Assembly (NCBI GenBank): GCA_020060235.1
Contig: JAGVAO010000061.1
Location: 30,415 to 94,414 of the forward strand
DNA from: Anaerolineales bacterium
GTDB lineage: Bacteria > Chloroflexota > Anaerolineae > Anaerolineales > Villigracilaceae
Direction of reading: 5' to 3'
DNA: 64,000 nucleotides
A model generated the notes under the pieces. That model had not been told where the DNA came from and made no database searches. It was given only the letters and a program-made list of their open reading frames with translations. The first letter of the stretch is position 1; every line of letters starts with the position of its first letter. Below are positions 38,065 to 47,357 of this stretch, in pieces. Position numbers and translations under genes: made by a program.

Positions 38065-39624
38065 TCAGTCTGCAAGACGGTTGGCCCGGCGTACCAGGTC
38101 AAGGAACTCGTCTACATCAGGGTGGGATGGCAATCGTTCCGCAACCCGGCGGGCTTCGACAAGCACATCGCCGATGCTGCTTCCCCGCGCCCAGTAACTC
38201 TCACGCAGGACCTCGGCATATTCAGCCACCACCACCGCCCACTGGAAGTATGGGTCAGCGTCTTCAAAATCCCTTTCGAGGTCGCGGCTGTCGAAGGTTT
38301 TGGACAACTCAACCACCTCGTTCGTATCCGGGTCGCGCCAGCGCAGGTAGACGGTGGCAATGCGTCCTTCGGCCTCGGGGTAGAGTTTGATTTCGTACAG
38401 GGCTGTCACGCTATGGCCCGCGCCGATTTCGCCCGCATCCACGTCATCGTTGCGGAAGTCCTCATCGGCAACATCCCGGTTTTCGTAGCCGACCAGTCGA
38501 TAACGCGCCACTACATCCGGGTTGAACTCGACCTGCACCTTTGCGTCCATGGCAATGACCTGCAAGGTACTCGTCAAATTTTGAACAAACAGGCGTTCGG
38601 CTTCTTTGATGTCGTCAACATAGGCGTAAAAGCCATCGCCATTGTTGGCAAGTTGTTCCATGAGCACATCGTTGTAATTTCCCATGCCAAAACCGATGGT
38701 TGTCATGGTAATGCCCTTGCCGGCATATCGTTCGATTTCTTCCCAAATCGAACCGGCCCCGGTCTTGCCTACGTTGGCAACCCCATCAGAGCAAAGGACA
38801 ACGCGGTTGATGGCCTCGGGATTAAAAGACTGGTTCGCCATCTTATACCCCAGCCGCAGGCCGTCCTCGGCATTGGTTGCGCCTTCGGGACGCAATTTCC
38901 TGATGGCGTTCAGGATGGTGCGGTGGTCGTCCCCCCTGGTCGGTTCGAGCACCACCCGCGCGTCCGAGCCATAGACAACGATACTGACCCGGTCGCGCCG
39001 CCCGAGCTGCTCAACCAGTAATTCGAGCGAACGCTTAACCAGTTCGAGGCGGTTTTCCATGTCCATCGAACCGGAAACGTCGATGACAAAGGTCAGCGAG
39101 ACATCCTTGCGCTCATCAGCCGGGACAGCATAGCCCTGGATGCCGATGCGCATCATGTGATAGCGCTCGGTTTCGGCGAAGGGTGTCGGTGCGCCGTCGA
39201 TGTGAATCCCGAAGGCGCTGCGTTCGGGCGGGTATGGATATCCCTGCTCGAAATAGTTGACAAACTCCTCGACTCGCACCGCGTCTTGCGGAGGAATGTT
39301 GCCGTCCGTCACGTAGCGGCGGGCAACGGTATAAGACCCGGTATCGACATCCAGGGCAAAGGTCGAAAGGTCATCGTCTTCGACATCCACCATCGGGTTG
39401 ACGCCGTAGTCTTTAAAAAACATATCCGCCGCCGGGTCATCGTTGGGCGGGGATAGCGGCGCGCCGGTGGAAAAACGCTCCTCGGCGGCAGCCGGTTCAG
39501 CGGGCGCAGCTGGCACAGCAGGTTCGGCATAACTCATCGGGGCCGGGGCGGCAGCAGGCCCACAGGCCGAAACGACAAGCGTGAGCACAAGCAACGCAAA
39601 ACTAACCAAATGTTTGGCGGTCAT
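38065..39624 (-). CDS. von Willebrand factor A domain lipoprotein (YfbK-like)
   Basis: Lipobox VVSACGP; LTFVIDVSGSMDMENRLELVKRSLELLVEQL (MIDAS). Confidence 0.9.
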   Translation of the reverse strand: MTAKHLVSFALLVLTLVVSACGPAAAPAPMSYAEPAVPAAPAEPAAAEERFSTGAPLSPPNDDPAADMFFKDYGVNPMVDVEDDDLSTFALDVDTGSYTVARRYVTDGNIPPQDAVRVEEFVNYFEQGYPYPPERSAFGIHIDGAPTPFAETERYHMMRIGIQGYAVPADERKDVSLTFVIDVSGSMDMENRLELVKRSLELLVEQLGRRDRVSIVVYGSDARVVLEPTRGDDHRTILNAIRKLRPEGATNAEDGLRLGYKMANQSFNPEAINRVVLCSDGVANVGKTGAGSIWEEIERYAGKGITMTTIGFGMGNYNDVLMEQLANNGDGFYAYVDDIKEAERLFVQNLTSTLQVIAMDAKVQVEFNPDVVARYRLVGYENRDVADEDFRNDDVDAGEIGAGHSVTALYEIKLYPEAEGRIATVYLRWRDPDTNEVVELSKTFDSRDLERDFEDADPYFQWAVVVAEYAEVLRESYWARGSSIGDVLVEARRVAERLPSHPDVDEFLDLVRRANRLAD

Positions 39625-39939
39625 TTCTTTCTCCTTCTTTCAATTGTTGTAAAAGCGACAGTGTTTACGTTCCTGGCCCTCGGCGTTGGGCTGGGAACAA
39701 GGCACAAGCAGGAATCCGTATCAGTACGTTTCACCTCCTGTCCTTACGAGTGTCAAACCCCCGTTTGCGGATAAGATAACCCACAGACGCCCGGAAAGGA
39801 TGAAAAGTTTCCGCGCTTAAATTATTGTATAGCCAAATTGTCAATTTACGACTTGACAACTTACTTGCAATCCATAATAATTGCGCGAAATCTCTGAAAG
39901 AGATAAACCGATGAAACAAATACCACCCTGTCAATTGCC

Positions 39940-40112
39940 CATGTCCATGCCCCGGGCGGGGGCTGTTCCCACCGCCCTGGAGGTTGAGCGCAACGCTTAA
40001 TCCGAGCGCGTCCCTCGCGGACGCTCGCCAGGCGGCGGACAGTCTTCCCGCAAATTTCCGATTTGCGCGAGACTGTCCGCCGCTTTTGATTTGCCAGGGC
40101 GAAATCACCTTT
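39940..40112 (+). promoter_or_regulatory. Highly structured metA leader, candidate attenuator or cis RNA
   Basis: Consecutive hairpins incl. GGTTGAGCG-CAA-CGCTTAATCC and GCGGCGGACAGTCT...AGACTGTCCGCCGC-TTTTGATTT upstream of metA ATG. Confidence 0.45.
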
Positions 40113-40140
40113 CACCCCTGATTTTTTACGGAGGTTCCCT

Positions 40141-41070
40141 ATGCCTGTCATCATCCCCCCCACCCTGCCCGCCAGGGCCACCCTTGAGAGCGAAAACATC
40201 TTCGTCATGGACGAAGACCGCGCCCGCCGCCAGGATATCCGCCCACTGCGGATTGCCATCCTGAACCTGATGCCGACCAAGATTGCCACCGAAACCCAAC
40301 TGCTGCGCATGTTGAGCAATTCGCCCCTGCAGGTCGAAATCACCCTGCTCAACACCATCAGCCACGACTCCAAAAATACCCCACCCGAACACCTGCTCGA
40401 GCACTACGTCGCCCCGCGCGATGTCTTCGACCAGAAATTCGACGGACTGATTATCACCGGCGCGCCGGTCGAACTGCTCGATTTTGAGGAAGTGGACTAC
40501 TGGAGCGAACTCAAAGACGTGATGGATTGGAGCGAGGAAAACGTCCACTCCACCTTCCATATTTGCTGGGCGGCCCAGGCCGGGCTGTATCATCGCTATG
40601 GCATCCCAAAATACGAACTGCCCGCCAAAATGTTCGGCGTCTTCCCGCACAGTGCCAATCTCGCCAAGGAACCCATCCTGCGCGGGTTCGACGACATCTT
40701 CTACGCCCCGCACTCGCGTCATACCGAAATCCGCCGCGCAGACATCGAAAAAGTCGCCGAGGTCGACATCCTGTCCGAATCGCCCGAAGCGGGCATCTAC
40801 ATCGTCGCATCCAAAAACCGGCGTCAGTTTTACGTCACCGGCCATTCCGAATACGACCCGCTGACCCTCAAAGCCGAGTATGACCGCGATGTAAACAAAG
40901 GCCTGCCGATTGCCCTGCCGCGCAATTATTACCCCAACGACGACCCGGCCCAGCCGCCTTTTGTGTTGTGGCGCTCGCACGCCCACCTGTTCTACACCAA
41001 CTGGCTCAACTACTACGTGTATCAGAACGTGCCTTACGACATCCACCAAATTCCCAAAGAATGGGAATAA
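40141..41070 (+). CDS. metA: Homoserine O-acyltransferase (MetA family)
   Basis: [73 protein letters not shown]. Confidence 0.93.
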   Translation: MPVIIPPTLPARATLESENIFVMDEDRARRQDIRPLRIAILNLMPTKIATETQLLRMLSNSPLQVEITLLNTISHDSKNTPPEHLLEHYVAPRDVFDQKFDGLIITGAPVELLDFEEVDYWSELKDVMDWSEENVHSTFHICWAAQAGLYHRYGIPKYELPAKMFGVFPHSANLAKEPILRGFDDIFYAPHSRHTEIRRADIEKVAEVDILSESPEAGIYIVASKNRRQFYVTGHSEYDPLTLKAEYDRDVNKGLPIALPRNYYPNDDPAQPPFVLWRSHAHLFYTNWLNYYVYQNVPYDIHQIPKEWE

Positions 41071-41160
41071 TGTTGGGTCTGGGTCATGAGCGGGCATCGA
41101 ATTGCGCGAATTTCTCAAAATTTTTTCGCGCCAATTCGTAACATCCACGCCTCCAACAGG

Positions 41161-41166
41161 TATAAT
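41161..41166 (+). promoter_or_regulatory. -10 element 8 nt upstream of an ATG (possible leaderless mRNA)
   Basis: CAGGTATAATCACGGGCATG. Confidence 0.4.
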
Positions 41167-41173
41167 CACGGGC

Positions 41174-41614
41174 ATGAAAACCACGCCCGAATCACAACCC
41201 CAACTCCCCTTCCGGCGATTTCTCCTCCCCACCCTGCTCATGACCATCGGCGGGTGGGGCGGCCTGGTTTTAATCACCAATTACGCTTTCCCCACCCTCT
41301 GGCCGCGCTGGGGATTTTTCGCCCTCATCGTCGTCGCCCTGACCGGCACCGCCCTGCCCGTCTCCTACTTCATCAACCGCACCTTCTCGAACAGCCTGCG
41401 CCCCGGCACCATCCTGCGCGAGGCGCTCTGGGTTGGCGTTTATGGCGCAACCCTGGCCTGGCTGCAACTGGGACGCATTCTCAACTTCTCGCTTGGGCTG
41501 TGGCTGGCCGTCGGCATCATCATCATCGAATACATCATCCGCTGGAGCGACGTCTCGCCCATCTCGACCGCCCGGCCCGACCCAACCCCCGACCCCGACG
41601 ATGACGCTCCGTAA
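41174..41614 (+). CDS. Hypothetical membrane protein
   Basis: TM helices in LLPTLLMTIGGWGGLVLITNYAF etc.; stop overlaps selA start. Confidence 0.6.
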   Translation: MKTTPESQPQLPFRRFLLPTLLMTIGGWGGLVLITNYAFPTLWPRWGFFALIVVALTGTALPVSYFINRTFSNSLRPGTILREALWVGVYGATLAWLQLGRILNFSLGLWLAVGIIIIEYIIRWSDVSPISTARPDPTPDPDDDAP

Positions 41615-42983
41615 CATCCCCTCCGTCGAAAGCCTGTTGCAGGCCGCTGAAGAACCCATCCGCGCCTGTGGCCGCCCACTGGTCACACAGGCGCTGCGCG
41701 AAAGCCTCGAAGAAATTCGGGCGGATGTCCGCGCCGGGGGCGCTGTGCCGTCAAACCAGCAAATCCTGTCCCTGGCCCTATCCCGTCTCGCCGGGTGGAC
41801 GCGCCCCAGCCTCGAGCCGGTCATCAACGCGACTGGCGTCATCATTCACACCAACCTGGGCCGCGCCCCGTTGAGCAACGCCGCCATAGCGGCCATGACC
41901 GCCGTTTCGGCAGGCTACTCGACCCTTGAGTTCGACCTGCAAACCGGCAAGCGCGGCTCGCGCCTTGTCCACGCCGAATCGCTCCTGCAACAGTTGACCG
42001 GGGCCGAAGCCGCCGTCGTCGTCAATAACAATGCCGCCGCCGTGCTGCTGGCGCTCTCAGCGCTGGCCAAAGGCAAACGCGCCATCATCGCCCGCAGCCA
42101 GATGGTCGAAATTGGCGGCTCCTTCCGCGTGCCCGATGTGATGAAGCAAAGCGGCGCAAAACTGGTCGAAATCGGCAGCACCAACAAAGTCCATCTCAGC
42201 GACTACGAGGAAGCCCTGTCCGCGTCCGTTTCCATCCGTGAGTCCGTGAAAGAGTCCGCTTTCAGGGCCGTTGTCATCCGCGCCCACCGTTCCAACTTCC
42301 GCATCGTCGGCTTCACCGAAGAACCGTCCTTAAAAGAAATCTGCGGCCTGGCCCACGCCCACAATGCCATCGTCATCGACGACCTCGGTTCGGGCACGTT
42401 TTTCAACGTCGAGAAATATGGCCTGGCCCACGAGCCGACCATCCAGGAATCGTTGGATGCCGGGGCCGATGTGGTCACTTTCTCGGGCGACAAACTGCTG
42501 GGCGGACCGCAGGCCGGGATTATCATCGGCAGGAAAGACCTGCTCGATAAAATCAAAAAGCACCCGCTGGCGAGGGCCGTCCGCGCCGACAAAACCTGCC
42601 TGGCCGGAATCAGCGCCACCCTGTTGCATTACCTGAAAGACGAGGCGGAGGCGGAAATCCCGATTTGGCGGATGATTTCACAGACGCCGGAGTCTCTCAA
42701 AGCCAGGGCCGAACACTGGCAACGGGAAACAGGCCAGGGTGAGGTCGTTCCGGCAGAATCGACCGTCGGGGGCGGTTCGCTGCCGGGTGAGAACCTGCCA
42801 ACCTGCGTGTTAAGCCTCGATGTTCCCAAACCCAACCAATTCTTAAAGAAATTACGCGGGCAATCCCCGGCCATCATTGCCCGCACCGAAGACGACCGGG
42901 TGCTGTTCGACCCGCGCACCGTGCTGCCCGAAGAAGAGGGGATTTTCCTGGCAACGCTCAAAGGCTTGCTGGACAGCGGATAA
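41601..42983 (+). CDS. selA: L-seryl-tRNA(Sec) selenium transferase
   Basis: INATGVIIHTNLGRAPLS, VVNNNAAAVLLAL, GSTNKVHLSDYEEAL, FSGDKLLGGPQAG (PLP lysine). Confidence 0.95.
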   Translation: MTLRNIPSVESLLQAAEEPIRACGRPLVTQALRESLEEIRADVRAGGAVPSNQQILSLALSRLAGWTRPSLEPVINATGVIIHTNLGRAPLSNAAIAAMTAVSAGYSTLEFDLQTGKRGSRLVHAESLLQQLTGAEAAVVVNNNAAAVLLALSALAKGKRAIIARSQMVEIGGSFRVPDVMKQSGAKLVEIGSTNKVHLSDYEEALSASVSIRESVKESAFRAVVIRAHRSNFRIVGFTEEPSLKEICGLAHAHNAIVIDDLGSGTFFNVEKYGLAHEPTIQESLDAGADVVTFSGDKLLGGPQAGIIIGRKDLLDKIKKHPLARAVRADKTCLAGISATLLHYLKDEAEAEIPIWRMISQTPESLKARAEHWQRETGQGEVVPAESTVGGGSLPGENLPTCVLSLDVPKPNQFLKKLRGQSPAIIARTEDDRVLFDPRTVLPEEEGIFLATLKGLLDSG

Positions 42984-42984
42984 G

Positions 42985-43710
42985 ATGATTCGCGCCGTCC
43001 TGTTCGACCTGGGAGACACCCTGATGTGCCCCGCCGGAGCCTGGGGGCCGGTCATCGAGCGCGCCGACCGGGCGACGGTGGACGTGCTCTGCAAAAACGG
43101 TCTGGATTTGGACTGCGACCACTTTCACGAAGAATTTACGGCCCGCCTGCACCAATATTACGCCGAGCGCGACAGCCAGCAAATCGAAACATCGACCACC
43201 GCCGTTTTGACGGAACTGCTGGCCGAAAAAGGCCATGAAAACGTTCCGCCCGTGCTTGTCCGCGCCGCGCTGGACGCGCGTTACCGCATTTCGCAATCGA
43301 ACTGGCAACTGGTGGACGATGCCCTGGCAACCCTGGAAGCGATTCGAGAACAGGGCTGCCGCATGGGGATTGTCTCGAATGCCGGGGATAACAAGGATGT
43401 CTTCCAACTGGTCGAAAAATTCGGTATCGAACCTTATTTCGATTTTGTGCTGACCTCGGCGGCCTGCGGCTGGCGCAAACCGCATCCGCGCATTTTCGAG
43501 CTGGCCCTGGCGCACTGGGGCTTTGCGCCCGCCGAAACGGCCATGGTTGGCGATAAACTCGAAGCCGACATCCTGGGCGCAAACCAGGGTGGGATTTTTT
43601 CGATTTGGGCCAGGCGCTATGCCAGAATCCCGAAAGAAATGGATGTTGTGCCGGATGCGCAAGTTGAATCGCTGGGTGAGATTCCAGATATTTTAAAGAG
43701 GAAAAATTGA
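42985..43710 (+). CDS. HAD-family hydrolase
   Basis: IRAVLFDLGDTLM, GIVSNAGDN, KPHPRIFELAL, MVGDKLEADILGA. Confidence 0.9.
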   Translation: MIRAVLFDLGDTLMCPAGAWGPVIERADRATVDVLCKNGLDLDCDHFHEEFTARLHQYYAERDSQQIETSTTAVLTELLAEKGHENVPPVLVRAALDARYRISQSNWQLVDDALATLEAIREQGCRMGIVSNAGDNKDVFQLVEKFGIEPYFDFVLTSAACGWRKPHPRIFELALAHWGFAPAETAMVGDKLEADILGANQGGIFSIWARRYARIPKEMDVVPDAQVESLGEIPDILKRKN

Positions 43711-43711
43711 G

Positions 43712-45115
43712 ATGCCCGACCTCTTCGACCACGCCATGAACGAACGCATGAAGTCAGACGCGCCGCTGGCCGCGCGAATGCGGCCGCGCACGCTGGATGA
43801 ATACATCGGCCAGGAGCATATCGTCGGCGAAGGCAAGTTGCTGCGCCGCGCCATCGAAGCCGACCGATTGTTTTCGTCCATCATCCTGTGGGGGCCGCCA
43901 GGGACGGGGAAAACCACCCTGGCCCAGGTCATCGCCAACCAGACCAAGAGCCACTTCGAGACGCTTTCGGCCATCCTGGCGGGCAAAGCCGACCTGCGCG
44001 ATGTAATCGACCGCGCCCAGGAGCGCAACCGGCTCTACCAGCAGCGCACCATCCTGTTTGTGGACGAAATCCACCGCTGGAACAAAGCCCAGCAAGACGC
44101 GCTGCTGCCCTTCGTCGAGAACGGCACGGTCATCCTGATTGGCGCGACCACCGAGAATCCCTTCTTCGAGGTCATCAAGGCCCTGGTCAGCCGTTCGCGT
44201 ATTTTCCAATTGCGCAACCTGAACCAGGCCGAAGTCGGGCAACTGCTCGAACGCGCCATCAGCGACCCGGAACGCGGCTACGGAACGCGAAAAATCGACC
44301 TGGCCGCCGATGCCCGCGCCCACCTGGTGGATATGGCATCCGGCGACGCACGCAACGCGCTCAACGCGCTAGAGTTGGCGGTCGAATCGACCCCGCCCGA
44401 CAAGAAGGGGATTATCCACATCAGCCTCGACGTGGCCCAGGAATCCATCCAGCGCCGGGCCGTGCTGTACGACAAGGACGGCGACGCCCACTACGATACC
44501 ATTTCGGCGTTCATCAAATCGGTGCGCGGCTCAGACCCCGATGCCGCTTTGTACTGGCTGGCCAAGATGATTTATGCCGGTGAAGACCCGCGCTTCATCC
44601 TGCGCCGCCTGATTATCCTTGCGGGCGAAGACATCGGCCTGGCCGACCCGCAGGGGCTGGTGGTGGCTTCCGCCGCTGCCCAGGCCTTCGACTTCATCGG
44701 CCTGCCGGAGGGGATTTATCCGCTGGTCGAGGCCACGCTGTATCTGGCGACTGCGCCCAAATCGAACAGCGCCGGGGCCTACTTCAAGGCCATGCAGCGC
44801 ATCGAACAGGAAGGCGCGGGCAGTGTGCCCAGGCACCTGCAAGACAGCAACCGTGACGCCGTCACCGGTCAGGGACAGGGCTATCTCTATCCGCATGAGC
44901 ACGAGGGACATTTCACGCCCCAGCAATACCTGCCCAAACGCCTGCTGGGCACCTACTTCTACGCCCCCTCCGAGGAGGGCTACGAGGGCCAGGTCAAGTC
45001 GCGGCTGGAGATGTGGCGCGAGGCCCAGCGCCAGGCCCTGCAAATCGAGCGCGTTGAAAACCTGCCCGACCTGAGCGAAGAGGAAATCAAGACCCTCAAG
45101 CGCAATATCAAATAG
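43712..45115 (+). CDS. rarA: Replication-associated recombination protein A (AAA+)
   Basis: LDEYIGQEHIVGEGKLLRRAIE, LWGPPGTGKTTLAQVIA, LFVDEIHRWNKAQQDALLP, GATTENPFFEVIKAL. Confidence 0.95.
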   Translation: MPDLFDHAMNERMKSDAPLAARMRPRTLDEYIGQEHIVGEGKLLRRAIEADRLFSSIILWGPPGTGKTTLAQVIANQTKSHFETLSAILAGKADLRDVIDRAQERNRLYQQRTILFVDEIHRWNKAQQDALLPFVENGTVILIGATTENPFFEVIKALVSRSRIFQLRNLNQAEVGQLLERAISDPERGYGTRKIDLAADARAHLVDMASGDARNALNALELAVESTPPDKKGIIHISLDVAQESIQRRAVLYDKDGDAHYDTISAFIKSVRGSDPDAALYWLAKMIYAGEDPRFILRRLIILAGEDIGLADPQGLVVASAAAQAFDFIGLPEGIYPLVEATLYLATAPKSNSAGAYFKAMQRIEQEGAGSVPRHLQDSNRDAVTGQGQGYLYPHEHEGHFTPQQYLPKRLLGTYFYAPSEEGYEGQVKSRLEMWREAQRQALQIERVENLPDLSEEEIKTLKRNIK

Positions 45116-45159
45116 AATTCGGGAGAAGGCTTGTAGCCTGGTTACGCTCAAAAAATCCC

Positions 45160-45224
45160 ACGCAAAGCCGCAAAGCACGCAAAGAAAAACCAAAAAATCT
45201 TGGCGGCCTTTGCGGCTTTGCGCG
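45160..45224. repeat. Short-period inverted repeat (GCAAAG/CTTTGC units)
   Basis: ACGCAAAGCCGCAAAGCACGCAAAG...GGCGGCCTTTGCGGCTTTGCGCG; relative of 1383-1443. Confidence 0.75.
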
Positions 45225-45280
45225 AAAAACGCCTTTCTAACCACAAAGTTCAACCAAGATTTCCTTCCCCAAACTAACGT

Positions 45281-46960
45281 TTAAGTAAGCTTTACTTCCT
45301 CAAGGAATTTCGCACGGTTGGCCGAGCGGGCTGTCTTGCCGCTGGATGTCTTCACAATCCACTTCGGCCCAACCAGGTGGACGTGCCGCAGCGCAATGGC
45401 CGAATTCTGGCTGATGTGCCGCCGCAACGCATCGGCGATGGCCTGTCGCTCGGCAGGGTCATCTGTATCAACTTCGGCCACGATGACCACTTCCTCGGTG
45501 CCAGCCTTCTCGTCCTCGATGCCAAATGCCACCGCGCGCCCGGCATGGATTCCCGGCACTTCGTAGGCCAGGCTCTCCAAATCCTGCGGGTACACATTCT
45601 TCCCCCCGACAATAATCATATCCTTCTTGCGCCCGGCGACAAAAATCTCACCATCCAGGCTGTAGCCGTAATCGCCGGTCAAGTACCAGCCATCGCGCAG
45701 GGCGGCTTCGGTCGCATCCGGGCGGTTGTAGTAGCCGGTCAGCATACAGTCGCTTTGCAGGGCAATCTCGCCGATGACGCGGTCGGGCAAATCCTGCCCA
45801 TCGGGATTAAGGATGCGGATGCGAGTGCCGGGGATGGCCCTGCCCGAAGACATCATCTTAAGGACGGTTTTTCCCGCCATCGGCTGGCGCGCCACCCGTT
45901 GGCTGATATACGCTTCGCGGTCGATTTCATCCACCTTTGGCAGCGTGCCAGGCGGGGTTTGGGTAACGCCAAAAACATTCTCGGCCATGGCGTAACTGCA
46001 ATTCAGGACTTCCTCGCGCAGGCCATAGGTTTTGAATTTCTCATAAAAAGCCTCGTGACTTTCCCATTTGACCGGTTCGGAGCAATTCGTCAGGATGCGC
46101 AGGCTGGACAAATCCACCCCGTCCATATCGCGCTCGCGGACTTTCTGGGCGCAGAAGTTATACGAGAAATTGGGAAGCCAGGCCAACGTGCCGCGATATT
46201 TGCTGACCGCCTGGAAAAGTTTATAAGGAGCGCGCACCCAATCGAAAGGCGACATCAGCACCAGGGTATTTTCGTTCAGCACCGGCATCAAGAACCCGGC
46301 AATCAGACCCATGTCATGATAGAGCGGCAGCCAGGAGACGACAATATCGTCCTCGCGCAGGTCGATGGCCTGGCGATAGGCCGCCAACTGGTTAAGCACC
46401 GCCCGGTGCGAGAGCGCGACTCCCTTTTGCAGGCCGGTCGTGCCAGATGAGTGCTGGAGCAGGACAACTTCCTCCGGGTCACGTTGCAGGCTGGAGAGAT
46501 GCTCGAAATCCGGGGCCGCTTCGGCTTCCAACTGGTTAGTCAGCAGGATAGTGCGCACCGACCCCTCAGGCGAGAGCGCAGCCCGGACTTCGGATTCAAA
46601 CTCGGGCGTGGTAACGATGGCGGCCGGCCGCGTCACCAGGAGCAGGGCCGCCAGGTCGGCGCGGTAACGCTCCGGGGACAGTTTCTCGGTCAGGAAGGGC
46701 ATAATCGCGGGGACGGCCCCATACAAAATCGCGCCCCAGAATGAGAAGACCAAATCCGCGCCGTGATTGAGAATCAGGATGACGACCTCGCCCGGCTGAA
46801 GGCCCTCGCGCTGGTAAGCACGGGCGTAACGATAAGAACCGCTCACCAGGTCTGCGTAAGACAATAGTAAATCATCCTGCCCGGCCTGTTGCAGGATGAT
46901 GGCGGTTTTATCAGGGTTGTTCTGGTAGTTTTTGCGAATCAGGTGCGGGAGAGTGGGCAT
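45281..46960 (-). CDS. Fatty acyl-AMP ligase/acyl-CoA synthetase family
   Basis: LLQHSSGTTGLQKGVALSHRAVLNQL, SWLPLYHDMGLIAGFL, TGDYGYSLDGEIFVAGRKKDMIIVGGKNVYPQDLE. Confidence 0.9.
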   Translation of the reverse strand: MPTLPHLIRKNYQNNPDKTAIILQQAGQDDLLLSYADLVSGSYRYARAYQREGLQPGEVVILILNHGADLVFSFWGAILYGAVPAIMPFLTEKLSPERYRADLAALLLVTRPAAIVTTPEFESEVRAALSPEGSVRTILLTNQLEAEAAPDFEHLSSLQRDPEEVVLLQHSSGTTGLQKGVALSHRAVLNQLAAYRQAIDLREDDIVVSWLPLYHDMGLIAGFLMPVLNENTLVLMSPFDWVRAPYKLFQAVSKYRGTLAWLPNFSYNFCAQKVRERDMDGVDLSSLRILTNCSEPVKWESHEAFYEKFKTYGLREEVLNCSYAMAENVFGVTQTPPGTLPKVDEIDREAYISQRVARQPMAGKTVLKMMSSGRAIPGTRIRILNPDGQDLPDRVIGEIALQSDCMLTGYYNRPDATEAALRDGWYLTGDYGYSLDGEIFVAGRKKDMIIVGGKNVYPQDLESLAYEVPGIHAGRAVAFGIEDEKAGTEEVVIVAEVDTDDPAERQAIADALRRHISQNSAIALRHVHLVGPKWIVKTSSGKTARSANRAKFLEEVKLT

Positions 46961-46988
46961 TAGAAATGAAGAATGCAGAAATTAGAAT

Positions 46989-47098
46989 ATCCTTCGACTA
47001 CGCCGCCACACTTGCACAGAACGCAGTGCGAGAAAGCAGGCGGCTCCGCTCAGGACTGGTTACTGGATACAGGTTACTGGATACTGGATACTGATTAC
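46989..47098. repeat. Composite intergenic repeat: CTTCGACTACGCC..GGCTCCGCTCAGGA plus ACTGGATACTGG units
   Basis: Low-complexity repeated units between the FAAL and ACP genes. Confidence 0.55.
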
Positions 47099-47337
47099 TT
47101 CCGCGACTGAATCAGCGCGGCGAGTTGTTCGAGGGTATCGAAGGTATCGGCGTTAAGTTCGGTGTCTTCGATACGTGCGCCAAAGGTGTCCTCGATAAAC
47201 AGGCCCAGGTCTACCAGACTGAACGAATCGACCAGGCCGCTGGAGATGAGTTTTTCATCGGCAGCAATGACGCGGTTTGGTTGACGCAGGATTTCTTTGG
47301 CAATATAAACATTTAATTTTTGGATGATTTCGTTCAT
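47095..47337 (-). CDS. Acyl carrier protein
   Basis: LISSGLVDSFSLVDLGLFIEDTFG; DSF serine attachment motif; 80 aa. Confidence 0.85.
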   Translation of the reverse strand: MNEIIQKLNVYIAKEILRQPNRVIAADEKLISSGLVDSFSLVDLGLFIEDTFGARIEDTELNADTFDTLEQLAALIQSRK

Positions 47338-47357
47338 GTTGGGTTCTCGGCTTGGAA

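Noticed and set aside
39940-40140. Second SAM-I riboswitch before metA
   Set aside because: Lacks the GAGGGA...GGCAACC and GGTGCCAATTCC core that is present at 30986-31081.
39731-40373. Minus-strand ORFs over the metA leader
   Set aside because: No family motif; better explained by structured noncoding DNA and the metA 5' end.
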